A stretch of DNA of 60,283 nt. It comes from Planktothrix sp. PCC 11201 (GTDB taxonomy: Bacteria; Cyanobacteriota; Cyanobacteriia; Cyanobacteriales; Microcoleaceae). Each line of letters begins with the position of its first letter. Positions within the stretch are counted from its first letter, which is position 1. Location of the stretch: contig NZ_LT797693.1 of assembly GCF_900009135.1 (NCBI RefSeq), positions 458,235 through 518,517 on the forward strand. The letters run 5' to 3'. The position numbers were made by a program, and so were the translations under genes. This document shows positions 29,399 through 37,528 of this stretch, in pieces. The notes below the pieces were generated by a model. The model did no database searches, was not told the origin of the DNA, and was given only the letters and a program-made list of their open reading frames with translations.

Positions 29399-29644
29399 AA
29401 ATATCAGTGGTAGAGATTATTTTTGATCACCACTTCAATCTTAATTTCTGTATATAATTAACGCAGATTTTCCGTAAATACACTGATTGTTTGAGAAAAT
29501 CGAGTTATTTAAAAACTATGGCAGCCATAGTTTTTATCCTAAACTCTCCCTGGATCATTTTTATTTTAACAGATCTAATCGGAGAAATAGACTAATAGTT
29601 CACTATTGAAATTAGACGCTTTTCTTTATTTAATTACCCTCCGA

Positions 29645-31261
29645 TCAGAATTCATCATTCATGGTTGGCGGTTGGGCGGGGATAGAAGCAATAATTGCAT
29701 CAATCACCTTACTCACCGGAATAATTTGTAATCCTAAATCCGCCGGACTCTGACCTTTGGGGATAATCGCCCGTTTAAATCCCAGTTTTGCCGCCTCCCT
29801 TAACCGTAATTCCAATTGAGATACCGGGCGCACCTGTCCCCCTAAACCGATTTCCCCAATTAAAATAGTCCGGGGGTCAACCACTCGGTCACGGAAACTT
29901 GCTACAATCGCAATGGCTATCCCCAAGTCCGCCGCCGGTTCTTCGACCTTTAAACCCCCCACCGACGCCACATAAGCATCTAATTTAGACAGGGGAATCC
30001 CCACCCGTTTTTCCAAAACCGCTAAAATCTGTAATAACCGACTACTATCTACCCCGGTGGTCGCCCGTCGCGCCGAACCGTAACTGGCTGGACTGACTAG
30101 GGCTTGAATTTCCACCACAATCGGCCGAGTTCCCTCTAGGGCTACCACCGTCGAGGTTCCGGGGGAAAAATCGTCTCGATTGCCTAAAAATAATTCTGAG
30201 GGATTAGAAACTTCCTTTAATCCATGGGCGACCATTTCAAACACCCCAATTTCATGGGTGGCACCAAAACGGTTTTTCATTGAACGCAATAAGCGATGGG
30301 AGGCAAAGCGATCGCCTTCAAAATATAACACCGTATCCACTAAATGTTCTAACACCCGCGGCCCGGCAATGCCCCCATCCTTGGTCACATGACCAACAAT
30401 CAACAGGGTAATATTTTCCCGTTTTGCGACTTGCATTAAGGCCGATGTACATTCCCGCACCTGTGCCACCGAACCCGGTGCAGAGGTCAGACTAGAGAAA
30501 AAAACCGTCTGAATACTATCAATCACGGCTAACTGCGGTTTCAGAGATTCTAACTCTCTTAAAATCACTTCTAAATCGGTTTCGGGGAGTAAATATAAAT
30601 CTTGTTCGTGATGAGAAATCGTCGAAGATTCTGGCTTGGGGGTTGTGTTTTCACCATTTTCTGTAGAGACGTGCCGCGGCTCGTCTGGCTGTTTGGACTG
30701 ACGATTTTTGAGTTGTTCGGTAAAGGGGTCAGTGGGGGTTGGGGGATGTTGACTGCCATTTTCGGGTTTGGTTTCGGTTTCGATCTCCTCACCAACGCCT
30801 AAACGTTGCGATCGCAATTTTACCTGTTGTCCCGATTCCTCCGCCGACACATACAACACCCGATTCCTGTAAGACAAAAGATTAGCGACCTGTAATAATA
30901 GGGTAGACTTCCCAATCCCGGGTTCCCCCCCAATTAATACCAAAGAACCTGGCACAATTCCACCCCCCAAAACCCGATCTAACTCTCCATAACCCGATGG
31001 CATCCGAGATTGGGATTGATCAGAAATTTGGGATAATAGAAAAGAAGCACGGGGTTGTCCCGGTTTAGTTACTTCTGCTAGACCATCGGGGTTTTCTCCC
31101 TGGAGGTGACTCCAGCTAAAGCGTTGGGAAGGCGTAGGTGCAGGTTGTTCAATTTGTTCTTCTAGGGAATTCCAGGCATGACAAGCGGAACATCGGCCAA
31201 AATATTGCGGAAATTCGGCTCCACATTCGTGACAAACATAAAGGGTACGGGACTTTGCCAT
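29645..31261 (-). CDS. radA: DNA repair ATPase RadA/Sms with linker insertion
   Basis: A 538-residue RecA-like branch-migration ATPase. It has the N-terminal zinc finger (C10, C13, C24, C27), P-loop GGEPGIGKST (111-120), the RadA-specific motif KNRFGATHEIGVFEM and a C-terminal Lon-protease-like domain (EEPAADLGIAIAIVASF). Between about residues 157 and 219 it carries a hydrophilic low-complexity insertion (KPENGSQHPPTPTDPF and onward) not in standard RadA; the DNA there contains a degenerate dispersed palindrome. The ATG start is at 31261, divergent from rpaB. Confidence 0.95.
   Translation of the reverse strand: MAKSRTLYVCHECGAEFPQYFGRCSACHAWNSLEEQIEQPAPTPSQRFSWSHLQGENPDGLAEVTKPGQPRASFLLSQISDQSQSRMPSGYGELDRVLGGGIVPGSLVLIGGEPGIGKSTLLLQVANLLSYRNRVLYVSAEESGQQVKLRSQRLGVGEEIETETKPENGSQHPPTPTDPFTEQLKNRQSKQPDEPRHVSTENGENTTPKPESSTISHHEQDLYLLPETDLEVILRELESLKPQLAVIDSIQTVFFSSLTSAPGSVAQVRECTSALMQVAKRENITLLIVGHVTKDGGIAGPRVLEHLVDTVLYFEGDRFASHRLLRSMKNRFGATHEIGVFEMVAHGLKEVSNPSELFLGNRDDFSPGTSTVVALEGTRPIVVEIQALVSPASYGSARRATTGVDSSRLLQILAVLEKRVGIPLSKLDAYVASVGGLKVEEPAADLGIAIAIVASFRDRVVDPRTILIGEIGLGGQVRPVSQLELRLREAAKLGFKRAIIPKGQSPADLGLQIIPVSKVIDAIIASIPAQPPTMNDEF
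30663..30688. repeat. Degenerate GTAGAGACGTGCC palindrome inside radA
   Basis: GTAGAGACGTGCC followed by GCGGCTCGTCTGG resembles the intergenic palindromes at 21271-21298 and 46121-46148. Here it is translated in frame within the RadA linker insertion as PDEPRHVST. Confidence 0.65.
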
Positions 31262-31290
31262 GTAATCAGTAATTAGTAATCAGTTTAAGA

Positions 31291-31357
31291 GTTGTAGGGG
31301 CGGGTTTATCAAGATTTAGGTGATGAACAAAGATCTAAAAGAACCCGCCCGTGCCAG
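31291..31357. repeat. ~68-bp miniature inverted-repeat element, copy C
   Basis: It runs from GTTGTAGGGGCGGGTTTATC to GAACCCGCCCGTGCCAG, opposite in orientation to copy B. It occupies the divergent radA-rpaB intergenic region, ending 75 bases before the rpaB start. Confidence 0.75.
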
Positions 31358-31432
31358 TGATCGGGTTGCGAGTTCGATTATGATTTCTATTAAAACTGTA
31401 ACTTAATCCAACTAAGGGAGCGTTGAAATCCA

Positions 31433-32164
31433 TTGGAAAATCATAAGGAAAAAATTTTGGTCGTTGATGATGAGGCTAGTATCCGCCGGATTTTGGAAAC
31501 TCGCCTTTCCATGATTGGTTACGATGTCGTAACCGCCGCCGATGGAGAAGAAGCCCTAGAGACCTTCCGCAAAACCAACCCTGACTTAGTGGTTTTGGAT
31601 GTGATGATGCCCAAATTAGACGGGTATGGGGTCTGTCAGGAGTTACGCAAGGAATCCGATATTCCGATTATCATGTTAACAGCCTTGGGGGATGTGGCGG
31701 ATCGGATTACCGGGTTAGAGTTAGGGGCGGATGATTATGTGGTTAAACCCTTTTCTCCCAAGGAACTTGAAGCTAGAATTCGCTCGGTATTACGTCGCAT
31801 TGATAAAAATGGAACTTCGGGTATTCCCAGTTCCGGTGTCATTCAGGTTAGCAATATTAGAATTGATACTAACAAGCGACAGGTGTACAAGGGAGATGAA
31901 CGCATCCGCTTAACGGGGATGGAATTTAGTTTATTAGAACTCTTAGTCAGTCGTTCTGGTGAACCTTTTTCCCGTTCTGAAATTCTACAAGAAGTCTGGG
32001 GATATACTCCAGAACGTCACGTCGATACCCGGGTAGTAGATGTTCATATTTCTCGCCTCCGGGCAAAGTTAGAAGATGATCCGAGTAATCCCGAATTAAT
32101 TTTAACCGCACGGGGAACCGGATATCTATTCCAACGAATTATTGAACCCGGAGAAGTCGGTTAA
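31433..32164 (+). CDS. rpaB: Response regulator RpaB (OmpR family, Ycf27)
   Basis: A 243-residue response regulator nearly identical in style to cyanobacterial RpaB: receiver domain EKILVVDDEASIRRILETRL with phospho-acceptor D56 (VVLDVMMPKLDGYG), the KPFSPKELEARI switch Lys, and a winged-helix DNA-binding domain (EVWGYTPERHVDTRVVDVHI). RpaB controls high-light and photosystem genes through HLR1 sites and is normally partnered by the kinase Hik33/NblS, which is not in this window. The start is TTG with GGGAG upstream; homologues begin at this point. Confidence 0.95.
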   Translation: MENHKEKILVVDDEASIRRILETRLSMIGYDVVTAADGEEALETFRKTNPDLVVLDVMMPKLDGYGVCQELRKESDIPIIMLTALGDVADRITGLELGADDYVVKPFSPKELEARIRSVLRRIDKNGTSGIPSSGVIQVSNIRIDTNKRQVYKGDERIRLTGMEFSLLELLVSRSGEPFSRSEILQEVWGYTPERHVDTRVVDVHISRLRAKLEDDPSNPELILTARGTGYLFQRIIEPGEVG

Positions 32165-32217
32165 AAACTGGATCTGATCCCCCTAAATCCCCCTTAAAAA
32201 GGGGGACTTAAATTTTT

Positions 32218-32266
32218 GAATTCCCCATTCCCCATTCCCCATTCCCCATTCCCCATTCCCTTCTAC
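32218..32266. repeat. CCCCATT heptamer tandem repeat
   Basis: About six consecutive CCCCATT units lie between rpaB and the complex-C assembly gene. It is the same repeat class as at 25652-25680 and 34423-34447. Confidence 0.8.
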
Positions 32267-32290
32267 ACTTTGAAAAATTAAAATCTAATC

Positions 32291-32956
32291 ATGCCAAAAT
32301 CCGATCGAAATCAGATATTAAGATTACTCCCTATTTTTGCCGGGGTTTTGGGTGGGTTACTCCTCCTGGTAAATCGGCTCTTAACCCCGGAATTATTCAA
32401 CTCTCAAGCCCGTTCCGATGCCTTGGGGGTAATTTTGAGTGCGGTGTTGATTTTAACTGGTTTATTATGGCAACAAATTCAACCTAAATCACCAGATTCT
32501 GTGGATTTAATCGGGGAACAAGGGTTTGAATTAAAACCGGATTTACCCGAATTAGTTCAAGCCGAATTAGCCTGGGCTTCCCATTTATTATTAACCAATA
32601 CCGTCACCCGTTCTATTGTGGTTTATTATCAGGGGGAAGTTTTATTAAGGCGAGGAGTATTAGGGAATAATCCTGATGTTAAACCCGGGCCAATTTTACA
32701 ACGGGTGATAGACAAACAGAAACCAATTTATTTAGTCAATTTAGCCTTATATCCGGGTCGAATTGAATTTGATTATTTACCCGAAAATACCCAGGGCGTG
32801 ATTTGTCAACCCCTCGGTCATGAGGGCGTTTTAATTCTGGGGGCAAATGCTCCTCGAAGTTATACCCAACAGGATGAAAATTGGGTCGCGGGCATAGGGG
32901 ATAAGTTAACGTATACATTATCTAATCTCCTGAATCAATCTTCAATTCTGACCTGA
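32291..32956 (+). CDS. Cofactor assembly of complex C subunit B-like protein
   Basis: A 221-residue protein with two N-terminal membrane segments (about 9-29 and 40-60) and a soluble GAF-like remainder. It matches in layout and key phrases (LLLLVNRLLTPELF, QAELAWASHLLLTNT) the CCB2/CCB4 family (DUF2930), needed for covalent attachment of heme c(i) to cytochrome b6 of the b6f complex in thylakoids. The ATG start lies downstream of a CCCCATT repeat. Assignment rests on family recall, without alignment. Confidence 0.8.
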   Translation: MPKSDRNQILRLLPIFAGVLGGLLLLVNRLLTPELFNSQARSDALGVILSAVLILTGLLWQQIQPKSPDSVDLIGEQGFELKPDLPELVQAELAWASHLLLTNTVTRSIVVYYQGEVLLRRGVLGNNPDVKPGPILQRVIDKQKPIYLVNLALYPGRIEFDYLPENTQGVICQPLGHEGVLILGANAPRSYTQQDENWVAGIGDKLTYTLSNLLNQSSILT

Positions 32957-33064
32957 TGGCAGGGTTATCAAGTCCCATACAAAAATAAAACCGCTATCGG
33001 TCTATTTTAAGATAATATTATTAATAATTCTGGATAACCGAATGTTAGCTTGGGAGTTGAAGTC

Positions 33065-33478
33065 ATGGAAATTATATTTGAGTCTACGGAGGAATTTGAA
33101 GCGGATTTAAACACCCATAGTGAAGCGGAACATGATATTATTGTGCAACAGCTTCATGAATATTTTGCCTTATTATTAGAAGATAAAAGAGATCGCGATA
33201 AACGAATCCATCAATTTTATCAATTTGATTTCCTCGAAGATTATGGGTCATCTCTCTATTCTTTTATTGTTAATTATTACCTGCGAGTGATTTTAACGAT
33301 TGATGATGATCCTATATTTGGTCGCACCATTATTACTTTATTTAGAGTGGTTGATAGTCAAGTCGCAGCGAAAGTTTATCAACAAGTTGGAGAATCAATT
33401 TATCAGTCTTTCTTACCACCCCAACCCTTAACGGAGGTCAAATCAAATCATGTTACAGTCGCCACCATCACTCATTGA
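33065..33478 (+). CDS. RelE/ParE-fold-like protein, function unknown (first of overlapping pair)
   Basis: 137 residues from the ATG at 33065, preceded by GGGAG 8 bases upstream; a TTG at 33050 is less likely. The pattern is an initial strand (MEIIFESTEEFEADL), two helices rich in charges, then strands such as YYLRVILTIDDDP and RTIITLFRVVDS, reminiscent of the RelE/ParE fold. I do not recognise a named family. Its 3' end overlaps the next gene by 29 bases, implying translational coupling. Confidence 0.65.
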   Translation: MEIIFESTEEFEADLNTHSEAEHDIIVQQLHEYFALLLEDKRDRDKRIHQFYQFDFLEDYGSSLYSFIVNYYLRVILTIDDDPIFGRTIITLFRVVDSQVAAKVYQQVGESIYQSFLPPQPLTEVKSNHVTVATITH

Positions 33479-33791
33479 TGAACGCGGAATTATTGGCAGA
33501 GTGTTAAAACTGCTTCCCTTACAATTACGAGGTCGGTTTTTAGAGGTTTTAGCCGAACTTCAAGACGAATCTTGCTATCGCTATCAACGGTTTTATAAAA
33601 CCAAACTCAGACGCATCAAAGGAACACAAATTCCCCTTTATTGTGCAAAAATTGATGATGCGGAAAATTGGAAACTTTATATATCTTATCAAGAGGGTAA
33701 ATTGTATTTAGAAGATATTATTCATCCTGTTCCTAAAGCCCATAAAGATAAAGATAGTTTAGATATCATTGCTGAATTGAATGATTTTTAA
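33450..33791 (+). CDS. RelE-like small protein (second of overlapping pair)
   Basis: 113 residues with an ATG at 33450, overlapping the previous gene by 29 bases in another frame, with GGAGG (about 33434) upstream. After an N-terminal helical segment, the run YRYQRFYKTKLRRIKGTQIP then WKLYISYQEGKLYLEDIIHP resembles the strand pattern of RelE/HigB-type toxins. No recognisable antitoxin is adjacent; the pair itself may be the functional unit. Function is inference only. Confidence 0.65.
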   Translation: MLQSPPSLIDERGIIGRVLKLLPLQLRGRFLEVLAELQDESCYRYQRFYKTKLRRIKGTQIPLYCAKIDDAENWKLYISYQEGKLYLEDIIHPVPKAHKDKDSLDIIAELNDF

Positions 33792-33914
33792 AGAAATAGA
33801 AACAAATTAGGGCTTGCTGAAAAAGTAACAGAAAAGGAAAAGAATGATTAATTAGGGGTATTTCCCTGTTCCCTTTTAATACTTTTTATCCGATTTTCTG
33901 TGATACTAAGAAGA

Positions 33915-34370
33915 TTATACGGGGTTAATTTCAGAGGGCGACCGAGAGAAAAATAATTTACTAATCCCAGTGGTCAGGATGTGGGACAATAATCCTAAAG
34001 GCCCGGCAAATAAACAAAAAGCTAGGGAATGGGTAGTCCAAATTCCGGTTTTTTGTCCATCCCAATAAATCCAACGTCCAACAAATAAATCCATGACTAA
34101 AAAGTGAATCCATCCCGTTGCTGCGGCGTTTTCATCGGCAAAGAAATGGGCAATATCTGATAATTTGGGATTGGATAAAGCGGCGGCATTCTCGGGGGTG
34201 ATACTGCTGACAAACAGGTATAAATAAACGCAGGCTAACAACACAAAGGGAAAATAGGACTCCATGACTTTTCGGGTGACTCCCCAGTTAGGCAAAATAA
34301 TCATTAATGCCCAAAAGGGAAGGACGAAAATATTGGCGATGTTAAAAATTTGATCAATTGCAATAGTCAT
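33915..34370 (-). CDS. ABA4-like membrane protein (DUF4281)
   Basis: A 151-residue protein with about four membrane segments and the family-typical stretches NIFVLPFWALMIILPNW, HFFADENAAATGWIHFL and DLFVGRWIYWDG. In plants ABA4 is needed for neoxanthin formation; cyanobacterial members are uncharacterised but probably touch carotenoids or membranes. It is a single minus-strand gene, convergent with the RelE-like pair. Confidence 0.85.
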   Translation of the reverse strand: MTIAIDQIFNIANIFVLPFWALMIILPNWGVTRKVMESYFPFVLLACVYLYLFVSSITPENAAALSNPKLSDIAHFFADENAAATGWIHFLVMDLFVGRWIYWDGQKTGIWTTHSLAFCLFAGPLGLLSHILTTGISKLFFSRSPSEINPV

Positions 34371-34422
34371 AGTCAGAATTTCTCAGATCAGGGGTTAAAA
34401 TATCCATATTCTAAAATATAGC

Positions 34423-34447
34423 AGGGAATAGGGAATAGGGAATAGGG
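34423..34447. repeat. GGGAATA tandem repeat
   Basis: Three or more GGGAATA heptamers lie upstream of the ABA4-like gene, a short tandem repeat of the same class as at 1441 and 38492. Confidence 0.75.
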
Positions 34448-34576
34448 CGGAAAATATTTAACCGCCTAGGTTTCCTAACTCCATGGGCGTGGTTGCTATA
34501 TTTTTTTTCAATTTAATCTGCTTTTTGGGAAATTTATGTTATGCTACGGGCAAGTTAATCTAGCTGATTTTTTGTT

Positions 34577-34672
34577 ATGAATGCTCACGATCTGTTCCTG
34601 TTATTGATTTTATTGTTCCCTGGTTTAGCCCTATCTATTATTGTTATGGGAGCCTTTTCCGCCGGAGGTTAA
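34577..34672 (+). CDS. 31-residue single-span membrane peptide
   Basis: ATG at 34577 to TAA at 34670-34672 encodes MNAHDLFLLLILLFPGLALS and on to FSAGG: a short hydrophilic N-terminus, one membrane helix with a central Pro-Gly, and a Gly-rich end. The size and shape match the low-molecular-weight subunits of photosystems, cytochrome b6f or NDH-1, but I cannot assign it to a named one (it is not PetG, PetL, PetN, PsaM or Psb30 as I know them). A TATGCT box lies about 35 bases upstream. No clear SD is visible. Confidence 0.55.
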   Translation: MNAHDLFLLLILLFPGLALSIIVMGAFSAGG

Positions 34673-34695
34673 AAGGTATTTTTGATCCGTTATTA

Positions 34696-34722
34696 GGTGC
34701 GTAAGCTCTATGCAGAACGCAC
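34696..34722. repeat. GGTGCGT / ACGCACC inverted repeat
   Basis: A 7-bp inverted repeat with a 13-base spacer lies between the small peptide gene and the hisS stop. It could act as a bidirectional terminator, but no T-run is present. Confidence 0.4.
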
Positions 34723-34781
34723 CATTCAGCAATTTTTGATTCATCAAATGGCATTCCGACGGGTGGCATTAGAACGGGGGA

Positions 34782-36065
34782 TTAGGTGGTTTTTAAAGAT
34801 TGGATTTGTTGGCGAAATTGATCGATTTTATCAAATAAATCCGATTGATTTAAGATTGTTTCTTCCCCGGTTTTTAACCATTTCAACTTCAGGGTTTGCT
34901 GTTCGGCTTCCGCATCTCCTAATACTAAACACCCGACAGCACCACTACGGTCAGCCCGTTTAAACTGTTTACCGAAGGCACTTCCACTTAAATCTAGTTC
35001 TACCGCAAAGCCATTTGTCCGCAATTTTTGAGCTAAAATTAAAGCCTGAGATTCTGCTAAATTCCCCCTAGAAACGATATAAAAATCTAAGGTGGAACTG
35101 GAAAGAGAGTTTAACTGTTGTAACAGAATTACTAACCGTTCTAACCCAATTGCCCAACCGACCGCCGGAGTTTCTGGCCCCCCCAATTCCTGGACTAAAC
35201 CATCATAACGACCGCCCCCACAAACCGTTGCTTGGGCGCCTAAATCATCGGAAATAATCTCAAACGCCGTATGGGTATAATAATCCAATCCTCGGACTAA
35301 TCTCGGGTTTAGACTGTAGGGAATTTCTAAGGCAGTTAATAGCTGTTTCACCTGTTCAAAATGGGCGCGAGAATCTTCTCCTAAATACTCTAAAATACTC
35401 GGAGCATCCTGAACAATTTCTTGGGTGCGGGGGTCTTTACTATCTAAAATTCTTAAGGGATTTCGAGATAATCGATCCTGAGAATCGGGATCTAATTCGT
35501 CTTGATATTGGCTTAAATAATCAACTAAAGCTTGACGATAGGCTTGGCGATCGCTGGAATTTCCCACAGAATTTAAGTTAAGGTTTAAATTCTTTAATCC
35601 CAAGGTTTTTAATAAATTTGTGGCGATCGCAATCACTTCTACATCAGCCCTAGCATCCCGACTTCCTAACACCTCAACCCCAATTTGATGAAACTGTCGT
35701 TGACGTCCGGCTTGGGGTCGTTCATAGCGAAACATCGGCCCGGTATACCATAACCGTTGCGCCCCAGAAGTAGCATGGAGTTTGTTTTCAATTAAGCTAC
35801 GCACGACTCCAGCTGTCCCTTCCGGTCGCAGAGTAATGGAGCGATCGCCACGATCAACAAAGGTATACATTTCTTTCCCGACCACATCGGTTGCTTCTCC
35901 GATACCCCGTTCAAATAAAGCCGTTTGTTCAAAAATTGGGGTGCGGATTTCTTGATAATTTGCCTTAAATAAAACATCTCTAGCAATAGATTCAACCCAT
36001 TGCCAATATCCTATTTCATCCGGCAGAATATCGCGTGTTCCTCGTAATGCCTTAATCAGTTCCAT
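34782..36065 (-). CDS. hisS: Histidyl-tRNA synthetase
   Basis: A 427-residue class II synthetase starting [17 protein letters not shown]. Motif 2 ([20 protein letters not shown]), the His-specific [15 protein letters not shown] and motif 3 ([15 protein letters not shown]) are all intact, followed by the HGTP anticodon-binding domain. It charges tRNA-His in the cytosol. A small conserved gene lies 18 bases upstream on the same strand. Confidence 0.97.
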   Translation of the reverse strand: MELIKALRGTRDILPDEIGYWQWVESIARDVLFKANYQEIRTPIFEQTALFERGIGEATDVVGKEMYTFVDRGDRSITLRPEGTAGVVRSLIENKLHATSGAQRLWYTGPMFRYERPQAGRQRQFHQIGVEVLGSRDARADVEVIAIATNLLKTLGLKNLNLNLNSVGNSSDRQAYRQALVDYLSQYQDELDPDSQDRLSRNPLRILDSKDPRTQEIVQDAPSILEYLGEDSRAHFEQVKQLLTALEIPYSLNPRLVRGLDYYTHTAFEIISDDLGAQATVCGGGRYDGLVQELGGPETPAVGWAIGLERLVILLQQLNSLSSSTLDFYIVSRGNLAESQALILAQKLRTNGFAVELDLSGSAFGKQFKRADRSGAVGCLVLGDAEAEQQTLKLKWLKTGEETILNQSDLFDKIDQFRQQIQSLKTT

Positions 36066-36083
36066 TGGTTTCTCAATTAATCG

Positions 36084-36395
36084 TTAGTCCTGTGGCGGAT
36101 CGATTGTTTCCCAGACGCCATAACGATCGTTATAATACGCCAAAATTTGATCAATCTGTTGACGAGTTTCCCGATTTTGGGTGTGATCATATTCAATCCA
36201 TAAACTACCCACTTGACTTTGGGTATAATCAAATTCTGGCGGGATTTCATCGGGACTAATATGAGTTGCAATTAATCCAGTGTCCACTCCTTCCACCTGT
36301 CGTAAATGGGCAGCCACTTCTCGATAAACGCTTAAGGGAAGTTTCGGACAGCGAATTTCATAGCGAAGCCGTTGTTTTTGTTTAACTGTTTGCAT
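36084..36395 (-). CDS. Small conserved protein of unknown function, upstream of hisS
   Basis: A 103-residue soluble protein with an ATG start; it begins with a basic stretch and contains KLPLSVYREVAAHLRQVEGV, then an acidic, aromatic C-terminal half. I do not recognise a domain. It lies 18 bases before hisS, so the two are probably co-transcribed. Confidence 0.7.
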   Translation of the reverse strand: MQTVKQKQRLRYEIRCPKLPLSVYREVAAHLRQVEGVDTGLIATHISPDEIPPEFDYTQSQVGSLWIEYDHTQNRETRQQIDQILAYYNDRYGVWETIDPPQD

Positions 36396-36418
36396 TCAAA
36401 ATTAACCTATTTTTTCCA

Positions 36419-36742
36419 CTATTCTACTGAAGAAGAAATGATCACTTCTGTTTCATCATCATCGGTCACAAGGGGTAGAGAACAGCAATTAATATCATCC
36501 AGACAAACTTTCCCCCATTGCAACGCCCAACGAACTAATGAAACTCGGTTCTCGGTGGCAGTTTTCGTCAGAATGTTACTGATATGATTGTCAACAGTAC
36601 GCTTACTAATTTCCAGTTTCTCTGAAATTTCTTGATTGGTTAATCCACTAGCCACTAACTCTACAACTTGCAGTTCTCGGTCTGAGAGTGAAACAGGTCT
36701 GTGAGAATTGCTTTCCGTCATATTAGCTTCCAATTTCTGCAT
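36419..36742 (-). CDS. pedR: LuxR-type HTH regulator, PedR-like
   Basis: A DNA-binding protein with only a LuxR/NarL-type helix-turn-helix (LSDRELQVVELVASGLTNQE, KRTVDNHISNI) and no receiver. Numbered from the internal ATG at 36721 it has 100 residues with Cys at 73, 79 and 80. Synechocystis PedR (Ssl0564) is a small LuxR protein regulated by photosynthetic electron transport through thioredoxin and Cys80; the coincidence of position supports this assignment. Two in-frame ATGs (36742 and 36721) both have plausible SD sequences. Single gene. Confidence 0.8.
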   Translation of the reverse strand: MQKLEANMTESNSHRPVSLSDRELQVVELVASGLTNQEISEKLEISKRTVDNHISNILTKTATENRVSLVRWALQWGKVCLDDINCCSLPLVTDDDETEVIISSSVE

Positions 36743-37108
36743 AACTACCTATTTATTATTCTAAAGGGAACCCGTCAACAATATCCTTTATTTGATCAAA
36801 CTCAGGAATTTCTAATAAACTCTGGCTTTACAAGACATAACTGGTGTATATCAAATTTAGCAGAAATGCCTATCACTTTTTTGTTAATTTTTCTTGATTT
36901 CTCCTGTGCTTAACCATTGACTGTCAGCCGTTGCTTCTTAGTTGTTAGTTCTTGGTTGTCAGTTATTAGCGAGGGAGGACACGCCGTCCCCCTGCTCCCC
37001 CTGCTCCCCCTGCTTCCCTCTCTCCCCCGCTCCCCCTACTCCCCCCGCTCCCCCTACCTCCCCCACAAACAAGTACGGTAAACACGCCAAAAAAATTTTG
37101 TCAAGCTA
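36743..37108. repeat. Intergenic region with C-rich tandem repeat
   Basis: Upstream of the Psb35-like gene this gap holds a TTAGTTGTTAGTTCTTGG-like short repeat (36938-36967) and a CCCCTGCTC/CCCCCGCTC block (36979-37069). Short open frames through this block are repeat translations, not genes. The 5' part (36743-36910) shows nothing recognisable. Confidence 0.65.
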
Positions 37109-37138
37109 TTGCAATATTTTTTAACTATCTGTTACAAT
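37109..37138 (+). promoter_or_regulatory. Sigma-70-type promoter for the Psb35-like gene
   Basis: TTGCAA (37109-37114), an 18-base spacer and TACAAT (37133-37138) make a good -35/-10 pair, about 45 bases before the ATG at 37184, which is preceded by the SD AGGAG. Confidence 0.55.
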
Positions 37139-37183
37139 CGTTTACATAAAGAACAAACTAAGTCAGCTTAGGAGAAAAATAAT

Positions 37184-37414
37184 ATGTTTACCGTTTTAAT
37201 CTCTTTATTCATCGTCGGTTGGGTTGCTGCTGCTGTGATTGGGACTCAGGCTTACTTCCTGGGTGAACAAACCAAACCCATTCACCAACGGAACTGGAAT
37301 TCTGCCTCCTTCGAGCAAATCGCCCAGTCCGTTACAGGTAAAGAAACTGACTACACTGTCCGCGTCCCCGCCTATAGTTTGGATGCTTACGCCAGCAATC
37401 ATTTAAGTAATTAA
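37184..37414 (+). CDS. psb35: Photosystem II assembly protein Psb35-like
   Basis: A 76-residue protein with an N-terminal membrane helix (about 1-26, VGWVAAAVIGTQAYFLGEQ) and a conserved hydrophilic tail (TKPIHQRNW, SVTGKETDY, RVPAYSLDAYASNH). It resembles Ssl2148 of Synechocystis, named Psb35, which stabilises the CP47 assembly module with high-light-inducible proteins. The ATG start has a clear SD (AGGAG), a good promoter and a strong terminator, the layout of a highly expressed single gene. The name rests on recall of the family. Confidence 0.75.
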   Translation: MFTVLISLFIVGWVAAAVIGTQAYFLGEQTKPIHQRNWNSASFEQIAQSVTGKETDYTVRVPAYSLDAYASNHLSN

Positions 37415-37459
37415 TTTTCTAGGGTTCAAGCCAAAAAGACAAAAAAATAAGTAACGTTT

Positions 37460-37499
37460 TTACCCCCTCAATTAGTGGAAAGTTGAGGGGGTATTTTTT
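37460..37499 (+). terminator. Intrinsic terminator after the Psb35-like gene
   Basis: CCCCCTCAA, a loop of about 12 bases and TTGAGGGGG form a 9-bp GC-rich stem followed by TATTTTTTAT. It lies about 50 bases after the stop. Confidence 0.85.
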
Positions 37500-37528
37500 A
37501 TAAGAATTAAGTGGAAACCGGGTTGAAG

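Noticed and set aside
33800-33840. GGGCTTGCTGAAAAAG resembling an insertion sequence end
   Set aside because: No second end, target duplication or transposase fragment was found nearby.
36942-37124. Open frame through the CCCCTGCTC repeat (PCSPCSPCFPLSPAPP)
   Set aside because: It is a translation of a low-complexity repeat family that occurs in all orientations in the window.
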